From contig BTPG01000002.1 in assembly GCA_036245525.1 (NCBI GenBank), forward strand, positions 123,612,951 through 123,676,950: 64,000 bases of DNA, written 5' to 3'. Shown in pieces: positions 53,401 through 64,000 of the stretch (the first letter of the stretch is position 1; each line of letters starts with the position of its first letter). This DNA is from Semisulcospira habei (Eukaryota; Mollusca; Gastropoda; Semisulcospiridae). The notes under the pieces are model-generated. The model did no database searches. It saw only the letters and a list, made by a program, of their open reading frames with translations, and was not told the DNA's origin. Position numbers and translations under genes: made by a program.

Positions 53401-54920
53401 ACGGAGAATGGACCTTCCGAGGCAGCTGAGTCACGGTCGAAGCCAAATGATGATATGCCAAATGACTGCTCCAACCACTCACCTCCAGCTTCAGTCCAGA
53501 CTTCTCACCCCACGAAAACCTAACAAAAGTGACAGAGGGAAGCCAGCACAGGCAGTCTTCTCTTTTTATAACACCACCAAAAAGAAAGTGGGGTAAAAAA
53601 GCAACTGTGTAGCCTTCACAATGGAAGAAAAATGTCCAAAAGAGATTGAAGCTTGCTGGCCAGGAATACTGTACAAGCAAAGGAAAGGTACAGAGAAAGA
53701 GTCAAGCCGGTTGACTGCTCCAAGTGCAAGCGCACAGAAGAAATAAATGAAAACATGCGGGAAGACATCTTTCAGAGTTTTTACATGCTGTCCAGTTACG
53801 AAAGGCAGAAGGATTTTGTCTGTAGACATGTGACAGAAGAAGAAACACGAACTTACGTGGACAAAGACAAAAACCCAGTCAAGAAAACACGAAATGTTCA
53901 GCGACATTTCAGTTGTGCTGTGGACAACAAGCAAAATCCTGTCTGCAAAGCATTCTTCATGAAGACCCTGGATATCGGTCATTTCTATATACAACATGCC
54001 CTTGAATTCACCGGACAAGAGAACAGAGGGAGGCAGGCCCCTAGTAACAAAGTGCCGGCGCATCAACGGGTAGAAGTAAAAGAGCACATTGAATCGTTTT
54101 CAGCCGTGGAGTCAGACTACTGTCGAAAAAGAACAGCAAGAAAGTACCTTGACGCGAAACTTTCGGTCAACAAAATGTACCAGCTGTACCTAGAACAATG
54201 TACTGTATCCAGCGCATACTACCAAGACGTCTTTTTTTCAGACTACAATTATGGGTTCCATAAGCTGAAAAAATACTTGTGCGTCACGTGCACAAAGTTC
54301 ATGAATGATCAAAAGGAGGGTAGCGTGACCGAGAAGGCAGACGATGAGTACAGAAAACACCAAGAGAGGAAGAAGGAGGCTAGAAAAGAAAAAGAAGAAG
54401 ACAGAAAAGCAGCCAGAGCCGACCCAGGTGTACATGTAGCAACGTTTGATATACAGGCAGTGCTGTCAACTCCCCTTTCAAAGGTCAGCACAGCATACTA
54501 TAAACGCAAACTTGCAGTTTATAACCTGACATTTTTTTCACTCGAGGACAAACACGGGTGCTGCTCCATCTGGAATGAGACCGAGAGTCAGAAAGGATCA
54601 TGCGAAGTGGGACATGCCTTCTGCTCTACCTTCAGTCACTGCCTGTATTTGTCGAGCATGTCATCTTATTTTCTGACACAGATGGTGGTCAAAACCGAAA
54701 TCAGTTTGTGGCCACAGCTCTCCATCATACCGTCCAGACCATCAACCACATTGAGACGATTGCCCAGAAATTCCTAGAGCCAGGGCACACTCAGGTGGAG
54801 TGTGATGATATGCATTCCACAATTGAAAGAGCAAAAGCAACAGCTACCGAGCCAGTGGCACACCATCATACAGACATCACGAGCCACAGCTGCCTACCTG
54901 GTCATTCCACTCACACATGA
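53401..54920 (+). pseudogene. Decayed DUF7869-like transposase-type gene
   Basis: Successive frames give QWKKNVQKRLKLAG (53620-53660), VDCSKCKRTEEI (shift near 53690), then a 300-residue stretch. It holds SHYCR-like DYCRKRTARKYL, an FHKLKKYLCVTCT Cys pair, an E/K-rich helix and VATFDIQAVLSTPLSK. After a shift near 54600 come VILFSDTDGGQNRNQF and GHTQVECDDMHSTIERA. The D(x)QAVL..P, SD..GGQNRN and GHTQ.E.D.MHS..E order matches a large invertebrate family with an RNase H-like DDE-type core (DUF7869, named from memory). At least three frame breaks make it dead. Confidence 0.65.
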
Positions 54921-55054
54921 AGACATATATATGACTTAAAGAAGTGGCAAGTAGACGTCTTAGAAACACAGAGATGAAAGGAGAATGGGTCAACTGGATG
55001 GGCATCAAATGGCTCTGATTCATGAAGACAGAGCCAGACAACTTTTATTACAAA

Positions 55055-55488
55055 TGTGACCCGCCACCACAAAATGAGTCGTAAGTCACCTTTTGGACAT
55101 TTTGAGATATTGATATCAGCAGAAACTAGAAAGAAAACCCTTTTCAATGGTGCCAATAACATGTGAATCAGACGATTGGTCACCGAGTTATGGTTTATAG
55201 AAACTGGGGACCCCACACATGTACCCGACCACGCCACCCGACAATTTTCAAAATGAGTCTAAAGTCACTTTTTGGACATATTGAGATATTGATATCAGCA
55301 GAAACTAGAAAGAAAACCCTTTTTAATGGTGCAAATAACATGTGAATCGGACGATTGGTCACCGAGTTATGGTTTTTAGAAACTGGGGACCCCGCACATA
55401 TATCCGACTATGCCACCCGACAATTTTCACGAATAGCGGGAAATCGGGGTCAGGGACATTACGACTCATTTCGTGGTGGCGGGTCACA
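55055..55488. mobile_element. MITE with 30-bp TIRs and two internal ~179-bp units
   Basis: The left end TGTGACCCGCCACCAC (55055) and the complement of the right end (55488) match over about 30 bp with one mismatch, through AAATGAGTCGTAA. Inside, a unit beginning AAAATGAGTC (55072 and 55251) is duplicated in tandem with few differences. There is no coding region. The superfamily is unclear. Confidence 0.85.
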
Positions 55489-55599
55489 AATACAGAATGT
55501 TTGAATACTTCAAGATACTGAAGATCAGAGGAACTAGTTGCAGAAAGTCGTCAAAACGCATCTCCTTTGATGACATTCTTCCTAACCGCTAATCTGCCA

Positions 55600-56110
55600 G
55601 AATACATGGTAAGACCTATCTATGCATACTAATTTGGATGACCCCTCGGAAAGGTCAAGGGTCACAAGGGCTCAGGAAATAGGTCTGAAATAGCCATATT
55701 TTGACAAAAGATGTTTTTTTCTCAAATACTATTCACAACTTTAAACCCAAACTTCCAACAGAGATACCTGATGGGAAGACCTTTCTATGCACACTAATTT
55801 GGTTGATCCCTCGGAAAGGTCAAGGGTCACAAGAGTTCAGGAAATGGGTCTAAAATAGCCATATTTTGATAAAAGATGCTTTTCTCAAATTCTATTCATA
55901 ACTTAAAACCCAAATTTGGTACAGAGATACCTGATGGTAAGACCTATCTATGCATACTAATTTGGATGACCCCCTTGGAAAGGTCAAGGGTCACAAGAGG
56001 CTGGCAAATGTGTGTGAAATGCTGATTTTTGATAAAATTGTAGGTATTCCCAAATTTTTGCAAATTTTTCAACCAAATTCGGTACAAAGATAGCTGATAA
56101 GACCTTTAGT
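55600..56110 (+). repeat. Dispersed repeat with AGGTCAAGG core (copy 4, ~158-bp tandem units)
   Basis: About 2.7 units share 'gatacctgatgg.aagacc', 'tatgca.actaatttggatga' and 'ggaaaggtcaagggtcacaag'. Related to the segments at 362, 1672 and 8930. Confidence 0.8.
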
Positions 56111-56359
56111 CCATAAGCTAGCCAGGTCTACCATGCACCCCCCAGTACTCAATAAGATGGGTTTCAAAGTGTACCTTAGTATGTCCTGAGATGTTTAAGC
56201 CATGTTCCCCGAAAATCCTTAGGAACACACCAGAGATATAGCCGATGGCGCAAATGTACGCCCATTCATGCTCTTCGCAGATGCTAAAATGAGGTTGAGA
56301 AACATTTTTATCTAAATAAATCAGAATTCATTCCAGAAACCCAAATCAGGCAATATTAT

Positions 56360-57066
56360 GTTAAGGCACACCTTCTGCATCCTCTGCAAAAAACAGAATG
56401 AAAAAATATTGAATCTCTGGCTAGTGAAGGTATTTGTGCACCCAGTAAACAGCCATTTCCACGAAATCGCAAAAAAAGACCAAAATAATGTGTCAGATGC
56501 CTTCAGACATTTTCTATAGCACTGACAGTCCATTTTCAGGCTTACATCATTAAAACAGGATGTCACAATTATTATAAACTTGACTAGGTGATGCTGTGAT
56601 CACTGTGAGTGCCACAGTGGTTGATTTTGTATTCCTACCCCCAAGTTGTAAAAATACACAAAATTAATTTAAAAAAAATTACTAAAGTTATTCCATTTCA
56701 TTTTGACCCCTCTTTACCTATTAAGTTTCAATAATGTGAGCATAAAGTGCAAGAAAATAAGGAAAGTCGGCATCCTTTACAGTACGTTCGTGGTGAATGA
56801 TAGCTTTTTCCCATTTAAAATTGCCGAATTAGAAAATGTATGCTGTTTTCCGATGCCCTCAGAATTTTGTATACAACTGATAGGTCTTTGTTAGGTTTTA
56901 TTGGTTAGGATAGAGTACCACAGTTACTCCCAACCCGATTTTATGATGTTGTGATGCATTTAGGGGCCACAGTGACTGAATCTGCTGCCCTACCCCCATT
57001 TTACCAGTACGCAAAGAAACGCAAAATGATCATAAAAATTGCTTATGTCATACTCCTCTGTTTAAA
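56360..57066 (+). repeat. Repeat X, copy 1 (first part)
   Basis: It is the reverse complement of about 63335-64000 ('gcttatgtcatactcctc', 'tgcaagaaaataaggaaagtcg', 'tggactgtcagtgctatag' on the other strand). The copy is cut at 57066 by an insertion and resumes at 59772. Although a ~60-codon frame exists, both copies have stops, so it is non-coding. Confidence 0.85.
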
Positions 57067-57325
57067 GGGGCACTCCTGACCTTTTTTAATGCTTCCATTC
57101 GCAAAAAGCTTTTACTGGGATTCAGTATACACACCCACTTAGACAGTGACCACCCTATTGTCCCACCAAATGCTTTCTTTCATCCGTTCAAAGCGAAAAG
57201 AGGCCACCGGAATCTTGTGACTGAAAGCATTGAAAGATTGCTTCTGATAGGCGATGGTAGCTGACATCATAACTATTCTATACGACCTTAGGTCATCTGC
57301 ATAATTATAACCAATCAGAGACAAG

Positions 57326-57522
57326 ATGGCGGATGAACCAGCGAAGAAAAAAAGAAAGTATCAGTTGACTCGCGCCGGCCGACAATGACGGACTCGGAAT
57401 TGAAAAGAAGAAAGAGGAAGAGAGACAAGATACCCCTAAGTAGAACTGACATCGGACAAGGGAATATAGAGCTTGGCTTGACTGCCCATCCGGAATTTGT
57501 CGCTTTCCTGCTATGTGAATCA
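57326..57522 (+). pseudogene. Exon-like segment of a repetitive gene
   Basis: An ATG in good context (AAGATGGCGG) opens MADEPAKKKRKYQLTRAGRQ, then TGA. A second frame reads RTDIGQGNIELGL and PEFVAFLLCES up to a CA|GTAAGT donor-like site at 57523. The Lys-rich start followed by an 'R..IG' and 'FVAFLL' helix looks like the first exon of multi-copy transposon-derived genes. It is frame-broken and weakly supported. Confidence 0.3.
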
Positions 57523-58255
57523 GTAAGTAATCAACGGTCTTTGTCAATCTTCCTATAGTTCCATGAGCGCTAGTGATTTTCAGAATTCATGATCTTCAGT
57601 AGAATTTATCTCTTACTGATTTCGCAATGATTTTAAACCTGTTTTATCATAAAGTTGCGAGCTAGTTCATCAGATTTTATGCTGCAAGGATCTGAAAACT
57701 ACAGTGTGTGTCAAAATTGTGGCACTGACGTCGCTGGTCGTGACATGTTTTTGTCTGTGCGGGCTCTCATTCACTCGATTCACAGAGGTAGTGTTTCTGC
57801 TGCGATGGTGCATTTGTCGTTTCCAGAGATGCTTTCAGTTACGCAGACTTCGATGTGTTAGATGTGAAATTGCAGTGCAGAAAGTGGGTATAAATACCAC
57901 TGTTCTGTTTCGTGTTTCTGAGGGATAAAGGATCAAAGGTCCGTGGACGCTGGCTCAGTCGCTTGGCACAGAGACCGAGTCAAACAAGCCACGCCCCCAG
58001 CACGATTGTTACTAGTATCAGGTCAAGCGGAACTGGCATTGTGATTTTGACAGCATAGCGAGTATAGAAGGTTTATTTTACATTCTCGTGGAAAATTATG
58101 TCAAAGGGATGCCGGAGAACATCAGTACATGTGTACACTGACATGTGTGTACACCACACCGATGACCTCATCTACAGTATTGACTGGGTTCTGCCTTGTG
58201 ACGTAATAATGGGTAGACCATCAAAAACCGATGATGTCGTCATTGTGCATGACTT

Positions 58256-59540
58256 CTATTTGTGGGTGCGGGTGTGGCTAGCCAAGCCAATCCTGGAGCC
58301 ACACCTGCGAGAGCAATGGGGGCACTGGAACATAGCTGTGGGGAGAGTCGATGCTGTCTTTCTGCGAGCTCTAGCACTGGTGATCCGTTTGCGCCGATTG
58401 TGTTCAAAGAGAGTGCAGGCTTTCCTGGTGGCGGCATGCCAGCCAGATCTGTCTTGTGCTTGTGCTTCAAGTTCCTTTACCGGGAAGATGCAGTACTTGA
58501 GGCTGTCTTTTATGCAGTCTTTGAAGCGTTTCTTTGGCCGTCCTTGCTTCTTGTGGCCTTTTGAGAGTGCACCATACAGGAGTTGGCGTGGCATGCGAGA
58601 ATCATCCATGCGTATGACATGACCTGTCCAGCGAAGTTGTGTCTTTAAGATCAAGGCTTCAACACTCACTAAGCCAGCATTATCCAGGACTTCCAGGGTT
58701 GTCACCTTGTCTTGCCATTTGATGCCCATGAGTGAGCGCAGGGATCTCATGTGGAAATGTTCAAGCTGTTTGAGGTGCTTTCTGTACAGCGTCTATGACT
58801 CACAGCCGTAGAGGAGGCTGGGGAGGACTACTGCCTTGTAGACTTTGATCTTGGTGGAGAGCTTGACGTTGTTATTCAACACACGAGTGCGCAGACGACC
58901 CAGGGCTTGGCTGGCTTTGCTGATGCGAGCTGCGATTTCCTTGTCGATAGTACCATCAGAAGAGATGATGCTCCCCAGGTACCTGAACTGGTCGACAGTC
59001 CTCAGCTCGGTGCCTTCGATATACACTTGCGGTGGGGGGGGGGGGGGGGGGCGCTCTTGTGCCTGGGGCTGGTTGGTGCAGGACCTCGGTCTTGTTGAGA
59101 CTCATGGTGAGGCCAAACAGTCGAGAGGTTTCCGAGAACCTGTTGACGATGGTCTGGAGGTCAGACTCCGTGTGCTCCATCAGCGCACAGTCATTGGCAA
59201 ACAGCGCCTCAAGGATCAGTCTCTCGATGGTCTTGGTCCTGGCATTCAGTCGACAGAGGTCGAAGAGAGAGCCGTCTAGTCTGTACTTCAAGGTCACGTA
59301 CTGCATGGGTCAGGACACACGTGAAGAACAGGTTGAACATCACGGGGGCAAGAACACAACCTTGTTTAACACCGTTGGAAATGTCGAAGGGTGCGGATGT
59401 GTCACCGTTTGACTGGACAACTCCTACCATTCCATCATGGAAGAGGCGGATGATGTTGGTGAACTTCCTGGGGCAGCCGAGCTTTGCGAGGATGACCCAA
59501 AGCGCTTCTCTGTTCACGGTGTCGAATGCTTTGGTCAGAC
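58256..59540 (-). pseudogene. LINE RT fragment with C2H2-type tail, decayed
   Basis: The minus strand reads NREALWVILAKLGCP, NGVKQGCVLAPVMFNLFF (motif B), then LFANDCALM where FADDCAL is expected (catalytic Asp lost). QFRYLGSIISSDGTID, an RWTGHVIRMDD/GRPKKRFKD tail and a final C2H2 finger (CPHCSRRCGSRIGLASHTRTH) follow. A G run (59034-59052) and frame changes interrupt it. The finger tail and motif order match a widespread animal LINE type. Clade name uncertain. Confidence 0.82.
59034..59052 (+). repeat. poly(G) tract inside the LINE remnant
   Basis: About 18-20 Gs interrupt the RT palm-to-thumb region, next to LHQPAPG on the minus strand. Confidence 0.9.
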
Positions 59541-59771
59541 ATAGGCATAGTAAATATGCACAAATTCAAAACGAGGCCGATGCAGACGATAATCTGTGCT
59601 CTCGGGTACAAAAACAACACACCCTCCAAACAATGAATTTTGACATTTGGCATTGTATTTACATCATAAAGCTCTAAGTTAGTACAGAAAGGACCCATAC
59701 ATAATACTGTCAGCAGTATCTGTTGCAGACAGTTTTCTGACTGTGTTGAGATGCTTGATCCTGGGGAAATA

Positions 59772-59887
59772 ACTTTAAATATTTTTTGTTGCCAGTTTTC
59801 TTTAAAAAAAAGTATGCATATTGAACATACAAATTTGTGATCATTTCATTAATTTCAATGTGACCCATCAATTTAATTGTAACTATT
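59772..59887 (+). repeat. Repeat X, copy 1 (second part)
   Basis: 'ttgttgccagttttctt', 'tatgcatattga' and 'gtgatcatttcattaattt' match, inverted, 63225-63335. Confidence 0.85.
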
Positions 59888-60347
59888 TTAACTGGCTGGT
59901 CTTTTAGGTGACATTTTACCTAGCGTAAGGCGGGTCTAGTAATGTCTCCCCTTTTCCTTTCATTTATTTTCGTCTAGAAATGTGTAAATATGAATATGCG
60001 TAATAAAGTTTCATGGTTCCTAACAGCCAAGACAATGTTATCAAAATACTTAGTTTCCACATGTCCACCACAAGATCACCACTTCCAGGTCTTCTTCTGC
60101 AACGTTCCGTTCCTTGATGGATGTCTTTAAATCTTATATTGTTCTGGCTGCCAATAAGTGAGCTGTCAATAGCTCGGCAGCATGTTTTTAGAGTTTGGTG
60201 TACAGGGGCGTGTCTTCTGGTCAGAACTACCAGAGGACCACTTCTCTGTATGGACAGGTTTGGAGAATGTGCTAAGGAGACTGATTTTCTACGCCAAATT
60301 CGCATAGGGCTGTTTCCGCATGACCCAGTCTCACGAGGTGAGTCCAG

Positions 60348-60831
60348 CAGGGTCCGTACGGTCTGTGAACATTTGTGAGAGTTGTTAAAAAATGACAAGG
60401 CTTTTTCAAGGCCCTGGAAAGTCTGTCAGTCCTTTTCCTTAAAGTCTGTGAAAGTTTGTAAAAAATGATAAAGTGCTGGCAAACTTTTGTCTAGTTCTTT
60501 TTTTTTCTCCCCAATTTGTGACTATTCCATTGTGAACTATCATGCTGACGCTTGTTGCAAGTGATCTATATTTAGCTCTGATCATAAAGTGACTGCATGG
60601 CCTTTCTGCCGAACATTCTGATTGGTTGTTTACACTTCTACCGAGCTCTGCCATTCGCTAAGCGTTCTTTTATTTTGGTATCTCTTCATGCATTAGGCAC
60701 GAAAGCTTCAAATGAGCTGCTGAAACAGAGTGATCTAATTAAAGTGTGTAAACCTTCAGGCTTCATTTTGGATTTGTGAAACGTTTATGAAAAGTTTGTG
60801 AACTTCGTCCCTGCTTTCTGTACGGACCCTG
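60348..60831. mobile_element. hAT-like MITE
   Basis: Ends are CAGGGTCCGTACGG and, inverted, CAGGGTCCGTACAG. The inner sequence carries several 'aagtctgtgaa'-type repeats. TCCAG flanks both ends, while an 8-bp duplication is not clear. CAGGG termini are typical of hAT. There is no transposase. Confidence 0.72.
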
Positions 60832-61752
60832 TCCAGAGTAATCAGTGTGTAGATGAAAGATGGTGGCCTGGCTCTCCTGTTCAGCTTGTTGATGTCGTCT
60901 GCCCATGGGCTGCAGCCACCATTCTGCTGTTGCCAATCAGTTTGTTGCTGAAGTGTCTTGGTTTCTTTACAGGAGGTTGTGATCTTGAGATAGTCTGGCG
61001 CCTGCTTTGGCCAGGCTGTCAGCCTCTCCATTTCCTGCTACTCCAGAATGCACTGGAATCCACTGCAGCACTATTTTGTGGACAGGGCATCCAGTCTATC
61101 TTGAAGCTTCCTGGTGAGATCAGTGGCTCAAGCTGCTGCCTTTCCCTAGCTAGTGCTCTGCTGCTGTGTTGAGCACCTGCAGATCTGTATGATAGTTGGA
61201 GCTGCTGCTGCCAGCCGTAAGGAGAGGGAGGTAGTAGTGCGGTCTGCACAACAGATGTACATGCCACTTACTTCATTCTGCACGGCGTCTTGTGAGGTTC
61301 CACAGCTGCTGTGAGGGTAGCGATTGTGCATAATCTCCAGCGAGATGGCTTTGTGCAGTGCCGTGACCTTTGGCAAAGAGTCCTGGAACATTGTTTATGT
61401 TATCTGGAAGGCTCTTTCGAGATGTCCAAGTATCTGAAGGGAGCTCTTCACACATCTTTGGGCTTGGTTCCAGGACGTCAGTTTTAGCCATTTGCAGGAC
61501 CTTCAGTTGGAGGTTCAGACTTGGGTGTTTCTGACTGTTCTTGGTCTGCTCCTGTAGTCTCCTATGCTGTCATGTTTAGTAAGTCTCTTCATCGTGTGTG
61601 CTGTTCTGCATTCCAGTGGCTCCAATGTCCTCCATTTCCTAAATTGGGGTGCTCCAGATGGCTCTAAGAATGTCACTGCATCATGAGAATGACCCATGGC
61701 CATGTTCTGCATCTTGTCAATCCTGGCTTATTTGGTTTTGCAGGCAGTGTTT

Positions 61753-62643
61753 TCTTCCTACTGGCCATAGACTGGGTCATGAAGATGACCACAGAGCACA
61801 GACGAAGTGGAATACAGTGGACACTGTGGACACAGCTTGACGACCTCGATTTTGCAGACGACTTGGCATTACTGTCCCACACTCATCAACAAATGCAGGA
61901 CTAGACCACGAGGCTTGCTGACATCTCGTCCCAAGTGGGCCTCACCATTCACAAACAGAAAACAAAGACAATGAGGCTAAACGCAACCAGGGAAGAACCA
62001 GTCTTGCTTGCTGGCACCCCGTTGGAGGAGGTGGAGTCCTTCACCTATCTCGGGAGCATCATAGACAAAAAAGGCGGCACTGATGCAGATGTCAGAGCAC
62101 GAATCGGTAAAGCCAGAGCAGCCTTTCTCCAGTTGAAAAAAGTGTGGAGTTCCAGAGAGCTGTCACAACACACCAAAGTCCGGATTTTCAACTCCAATGT
62201 AAAAGCAGTTCTCCTATATGGAGCAGAGACATGGAGATTGACAAAAACCACAGTCAACAGAGTACAGACCTTCATGAACAGTTGCCTTAGAAGAATTTTG
62301 AAAATCCACTGGCCAGAGAAGATCAGCAACGTCAGACTCTGGGAGAGAACAGAGCAGATAACAGCAGAGAATGAAATTGGGCGAAGAAGATGGGGATGGA
62401 TCGGTCACAGTCTGAGAAAGCCAGCTTCCAGTATCACTAGGCAGGCATTGTCATGGAACCCCCAGGGAAAGAGGAAAAGAGGTAGGCCGAGAAACTACTG
62501 GCGTCGAGACCTCCAAGCAGACATCAAGAGACTGGGAACCACCTGGAGTAGAATCGAAGGAGAAGCACAGGACAGGAGTTGCTGGAGGTCTCTCGTCGAC
62601 GGCCTATACCCGGGTAGGGGTGACAGGCGTAAGTAAGTAAGTA
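61753..62643 (+). mobile_element. RTE-like LINE family B, 5'-truncated (copy 2)
   Basis: It starts within RT ('cttcctactggccatagac') and ends in (GTAA)n. AGGCAGTGTTT is duplicated at 61742-61752 and 62644-62654. It encodes [10 protein letters not shown], then a stop replacing a codon near 61903. A long open frame follows from 61935 to 62636 ([13 protein letters not shown] to [15 protein letters not shown]). Very close to 48196-49842, in opposite orientation. Confidence 0.92.
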
Positions 62644-63208
62644 AGGCAGTGTTTCATGTTGTCGATGTATCTTGGTACTGCACTATTGGTCTGACCGAGC
62701 AGGTGTTTGCTTGCGCCAGGATGATGTAATTTGCGCCAATGTGGTCCCCACCAGTTTCTTCATCAAAGACTTTTTTTTTTCACAGCTTCCATGGCTTCGA
62801 TGTGAGGCCTCCACATAAATCCAGTAATTTATTTGTTGCAAGTAAAGTTGGCCTGCCTGTCTTTGATACTGGAAGGTCTCCATTTTCAAGGTGACCTCTT
62901 CCATCTGATTGAAAGAGATGGTCTAGCTCAGTTTGAGTGGCCATCTTTCAGTCCAGCTGCTTAGGCTTTTTGGCAGCATCCTGGATTCTGCAGGATGCTA
63001 TTTCTTTATGTTCTGCTGCGCTCCACACTGCCAAGTCATCCACATGGAGGATGTTCGAGATGAACCTTGGTACTGTTGTACTGATGTCATTAATGTAGAC
63101 CAAGAACAGCATCAGACACAACATCTCCCTGAGATACAACATCCCCAAGTTTGACAAGACTGCTGAATGTGCAGACGGTAGAAGCTTCAGCGGCAGCCCC
63201 TGTTAAAC

Positions 63209-64000
63209 GTGCCTTAACTAAAAAGAATTACAATTAAACTGATGCTCACATTTAAATTAATGAAATGATCACAAATATTTATGCTCAATATGCATACTTT
63301 GTTAAGAAAACTGGCAACAAAAATATTTAAACCGAGGAGTATGACATAAGCAATTGTTATGATCATTTTGCATACTGGTAAATGGGGGTAGGGCAACAGA
63401 GTTAGCCATGGTGGCCCCTAAATGCATCACAGCATCATAAAATCAGGTTGGGAGTAACCAATAAAACCTAAAAAAGACCTGTCAGTTGTATACAGAATTT
63501 CTGAGGGCATCAGAAACATCGTACGTTTCCTAAATCTGCAATTTTAAATGGGAAAAAGCTATCATTCACCAAGAACGTACCGTAAAGGATGTCGACTTTC
63601 CTTATTTTCTTGCACTTTATGCTCACATTATTGGAACTTAATAGGTAAAGAGAGATCAAAATGAAATGGAATAACTTTAGTAATTAAAAAAAAAAATGTT
63701 GTGTATCTTTACAACTTGGGGGTAGGGATACAAAATCAACCCCTGTGGCACTCACAGTGATCACAGCATCACCTAGTAAAGTTTATAATAATTATGACAT
63801 CCCATTTTAATGATGTAAGCCTGAAAATGGACTGTCAGTGCTATAGAAAATGTCTGAAGGCATCTGACACATTATTTTGGTCTTTTTTTGCGATTTCGCA
63901 GAAATGGCTGTTTACTGGGTGCACAAATACCTTCACTGTGAGCCAGAAAATCAATTTATTTTTCATTCTGGTTTTTTTTTTTCAGAAGACGCAGAAGGTG
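63209..64000 (-). repeat. Repeat X, copy 2 (inverted, uninterrupted, cut by window end)
   Basis: It is the reverse complement of 56360-57066 plus 59772-59887, contiguous here. By-eye identity is about 90%. The window ends before its far terminus. Confidence 0.85.

Larger units (their letters stand above)
57067..59771. mobile_element. 2.7 kb insertion splitting repeat X
   Basis: In the uninterrupted inverted copy (63320-63340) the two flanks are contiguous. TTTAAA occurs at both edges (57061-57066 and about 59772-59777), a possible 6-bp duplication. The insert carries a possible first exon on + and a LINE fragment on -. No terminal repeats were seen, so its class is unknown. Confidence 0.6.
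60000..63170 (-). pseudogene. Old RNase H-type LINE, interrupted by two younger elements
   Basis: From 63170 down the minus strand shows RT motif remnants (VYINDISTTVPRF, ILHVDDLAVWSAAEH), where one Asp-Asp core is partly altered. Below the family B RTE insertion (61753-62643) come RNase H remnants: VLQWIPVHSGVAGNGEAD with the following LAKAG, near 61000-61075. Below the hAT-like insertion (60348-60831) is a knuckle-like end (HILQTCP near 60250-60290). Many stops and shifts indicate great age. The organisation is like that of the ATPase-inserted LINE. Confidence 0.65.

Noticed and set aside
58262..58622. Plus-strand 174-codon frame at 58098-58622
   Set aside because: Antisense of the LINE C2H2 tail, with no motif of its own.

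Overview
The window is animal nuclear DNA, most likely from a lophotrochozoan and probably a marine mollusc (the mollusc call is an inference from repeat style). It has spliced exons, dense nested transposons, long microsatellites and homopolymer tracts, and an assembly gap of Ns at 5926-6516. The only host gene I can name is PHKB, the phosphorylase kinase regulatory beta subunit. Two adjacent, phase-compatible coding exons on the + strand (10831-10967 and 21710-21869) are separated by a 10.7 kb intron full of repeats. No later PHKB exon was recognised, so much of the rest may lie in a very large downstream intron. A possible terminal exon of another gene sits at 133-328.

The centrepiece is a Polinton/Maverick, a virus-like self-synthesising DNA transposon, at about 28.1-44.3 kb. 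On the + strand it carries four small membrane or accessory genes and a retroviral-type integrase. On the - strand it carries a protein-primed-type family B DNA polymerase, a 115-aa gene, a packaging-type ATPase and a major capsid protein. Then come a + strand coiled-coil/membrane gene, a - strand tail-anchored gene, a small + gene and a + strand two-TM gene. Single-copy, precise lesions break nearly every core gene. The polymerase has a frameshift and a nonsense codon. The capsid gene has a 13-bp tandem duplication. The ATPase holds a 5'-truncated RNase H LINE, and the coiled-coil gene holds a 3.16 kb RTE retrotransposon. A SINE-like element lies between the ATPase and capsid genes. No cysteine protease, recognisable penton gene or terminal inverted repeats were found. 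A second, diverged Polinton fragment in inverted orientation (about 22.64-25.19 kb) repeats the tail-anchored, coiled-coil and capsid N-terminal block and has its own SINE insertion.

The most unusual signal is at the 3' end of the last Polinton gene. A T_TTA_AAC heptamer, in the phase used for -1 ribosomal frameshifting, lies two codons before the stop. The -1 frame then stays open for 42 codons and ends in overlapping PSAP and PPEY motifs, the two classic ESCRT-recruiting late-domain types.

Around this lie at least six LINE lineages or fragments, including L2/CR1-like copies at 13.7, 22.3 and 45.5 kb. RTE copies are at 37.7, 48.2 and 61.8 kb, a C2H2-tailed LINE at 58.3 kb and an old RNase H LINE at 60-63 kb. 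There are also five full copies and one partial copy of a ~390-bp SINE-like repeat ending in (AATC)n, and two large solo-LTR-like elements with TG...CA ends. Several MITEs, a decayed DUF7869-like/OTU-like transposon and tandem repeats make up most of the rest. Target-site duplications can be read by eye for many of these insertions, so the nesting order can be reconstructed.
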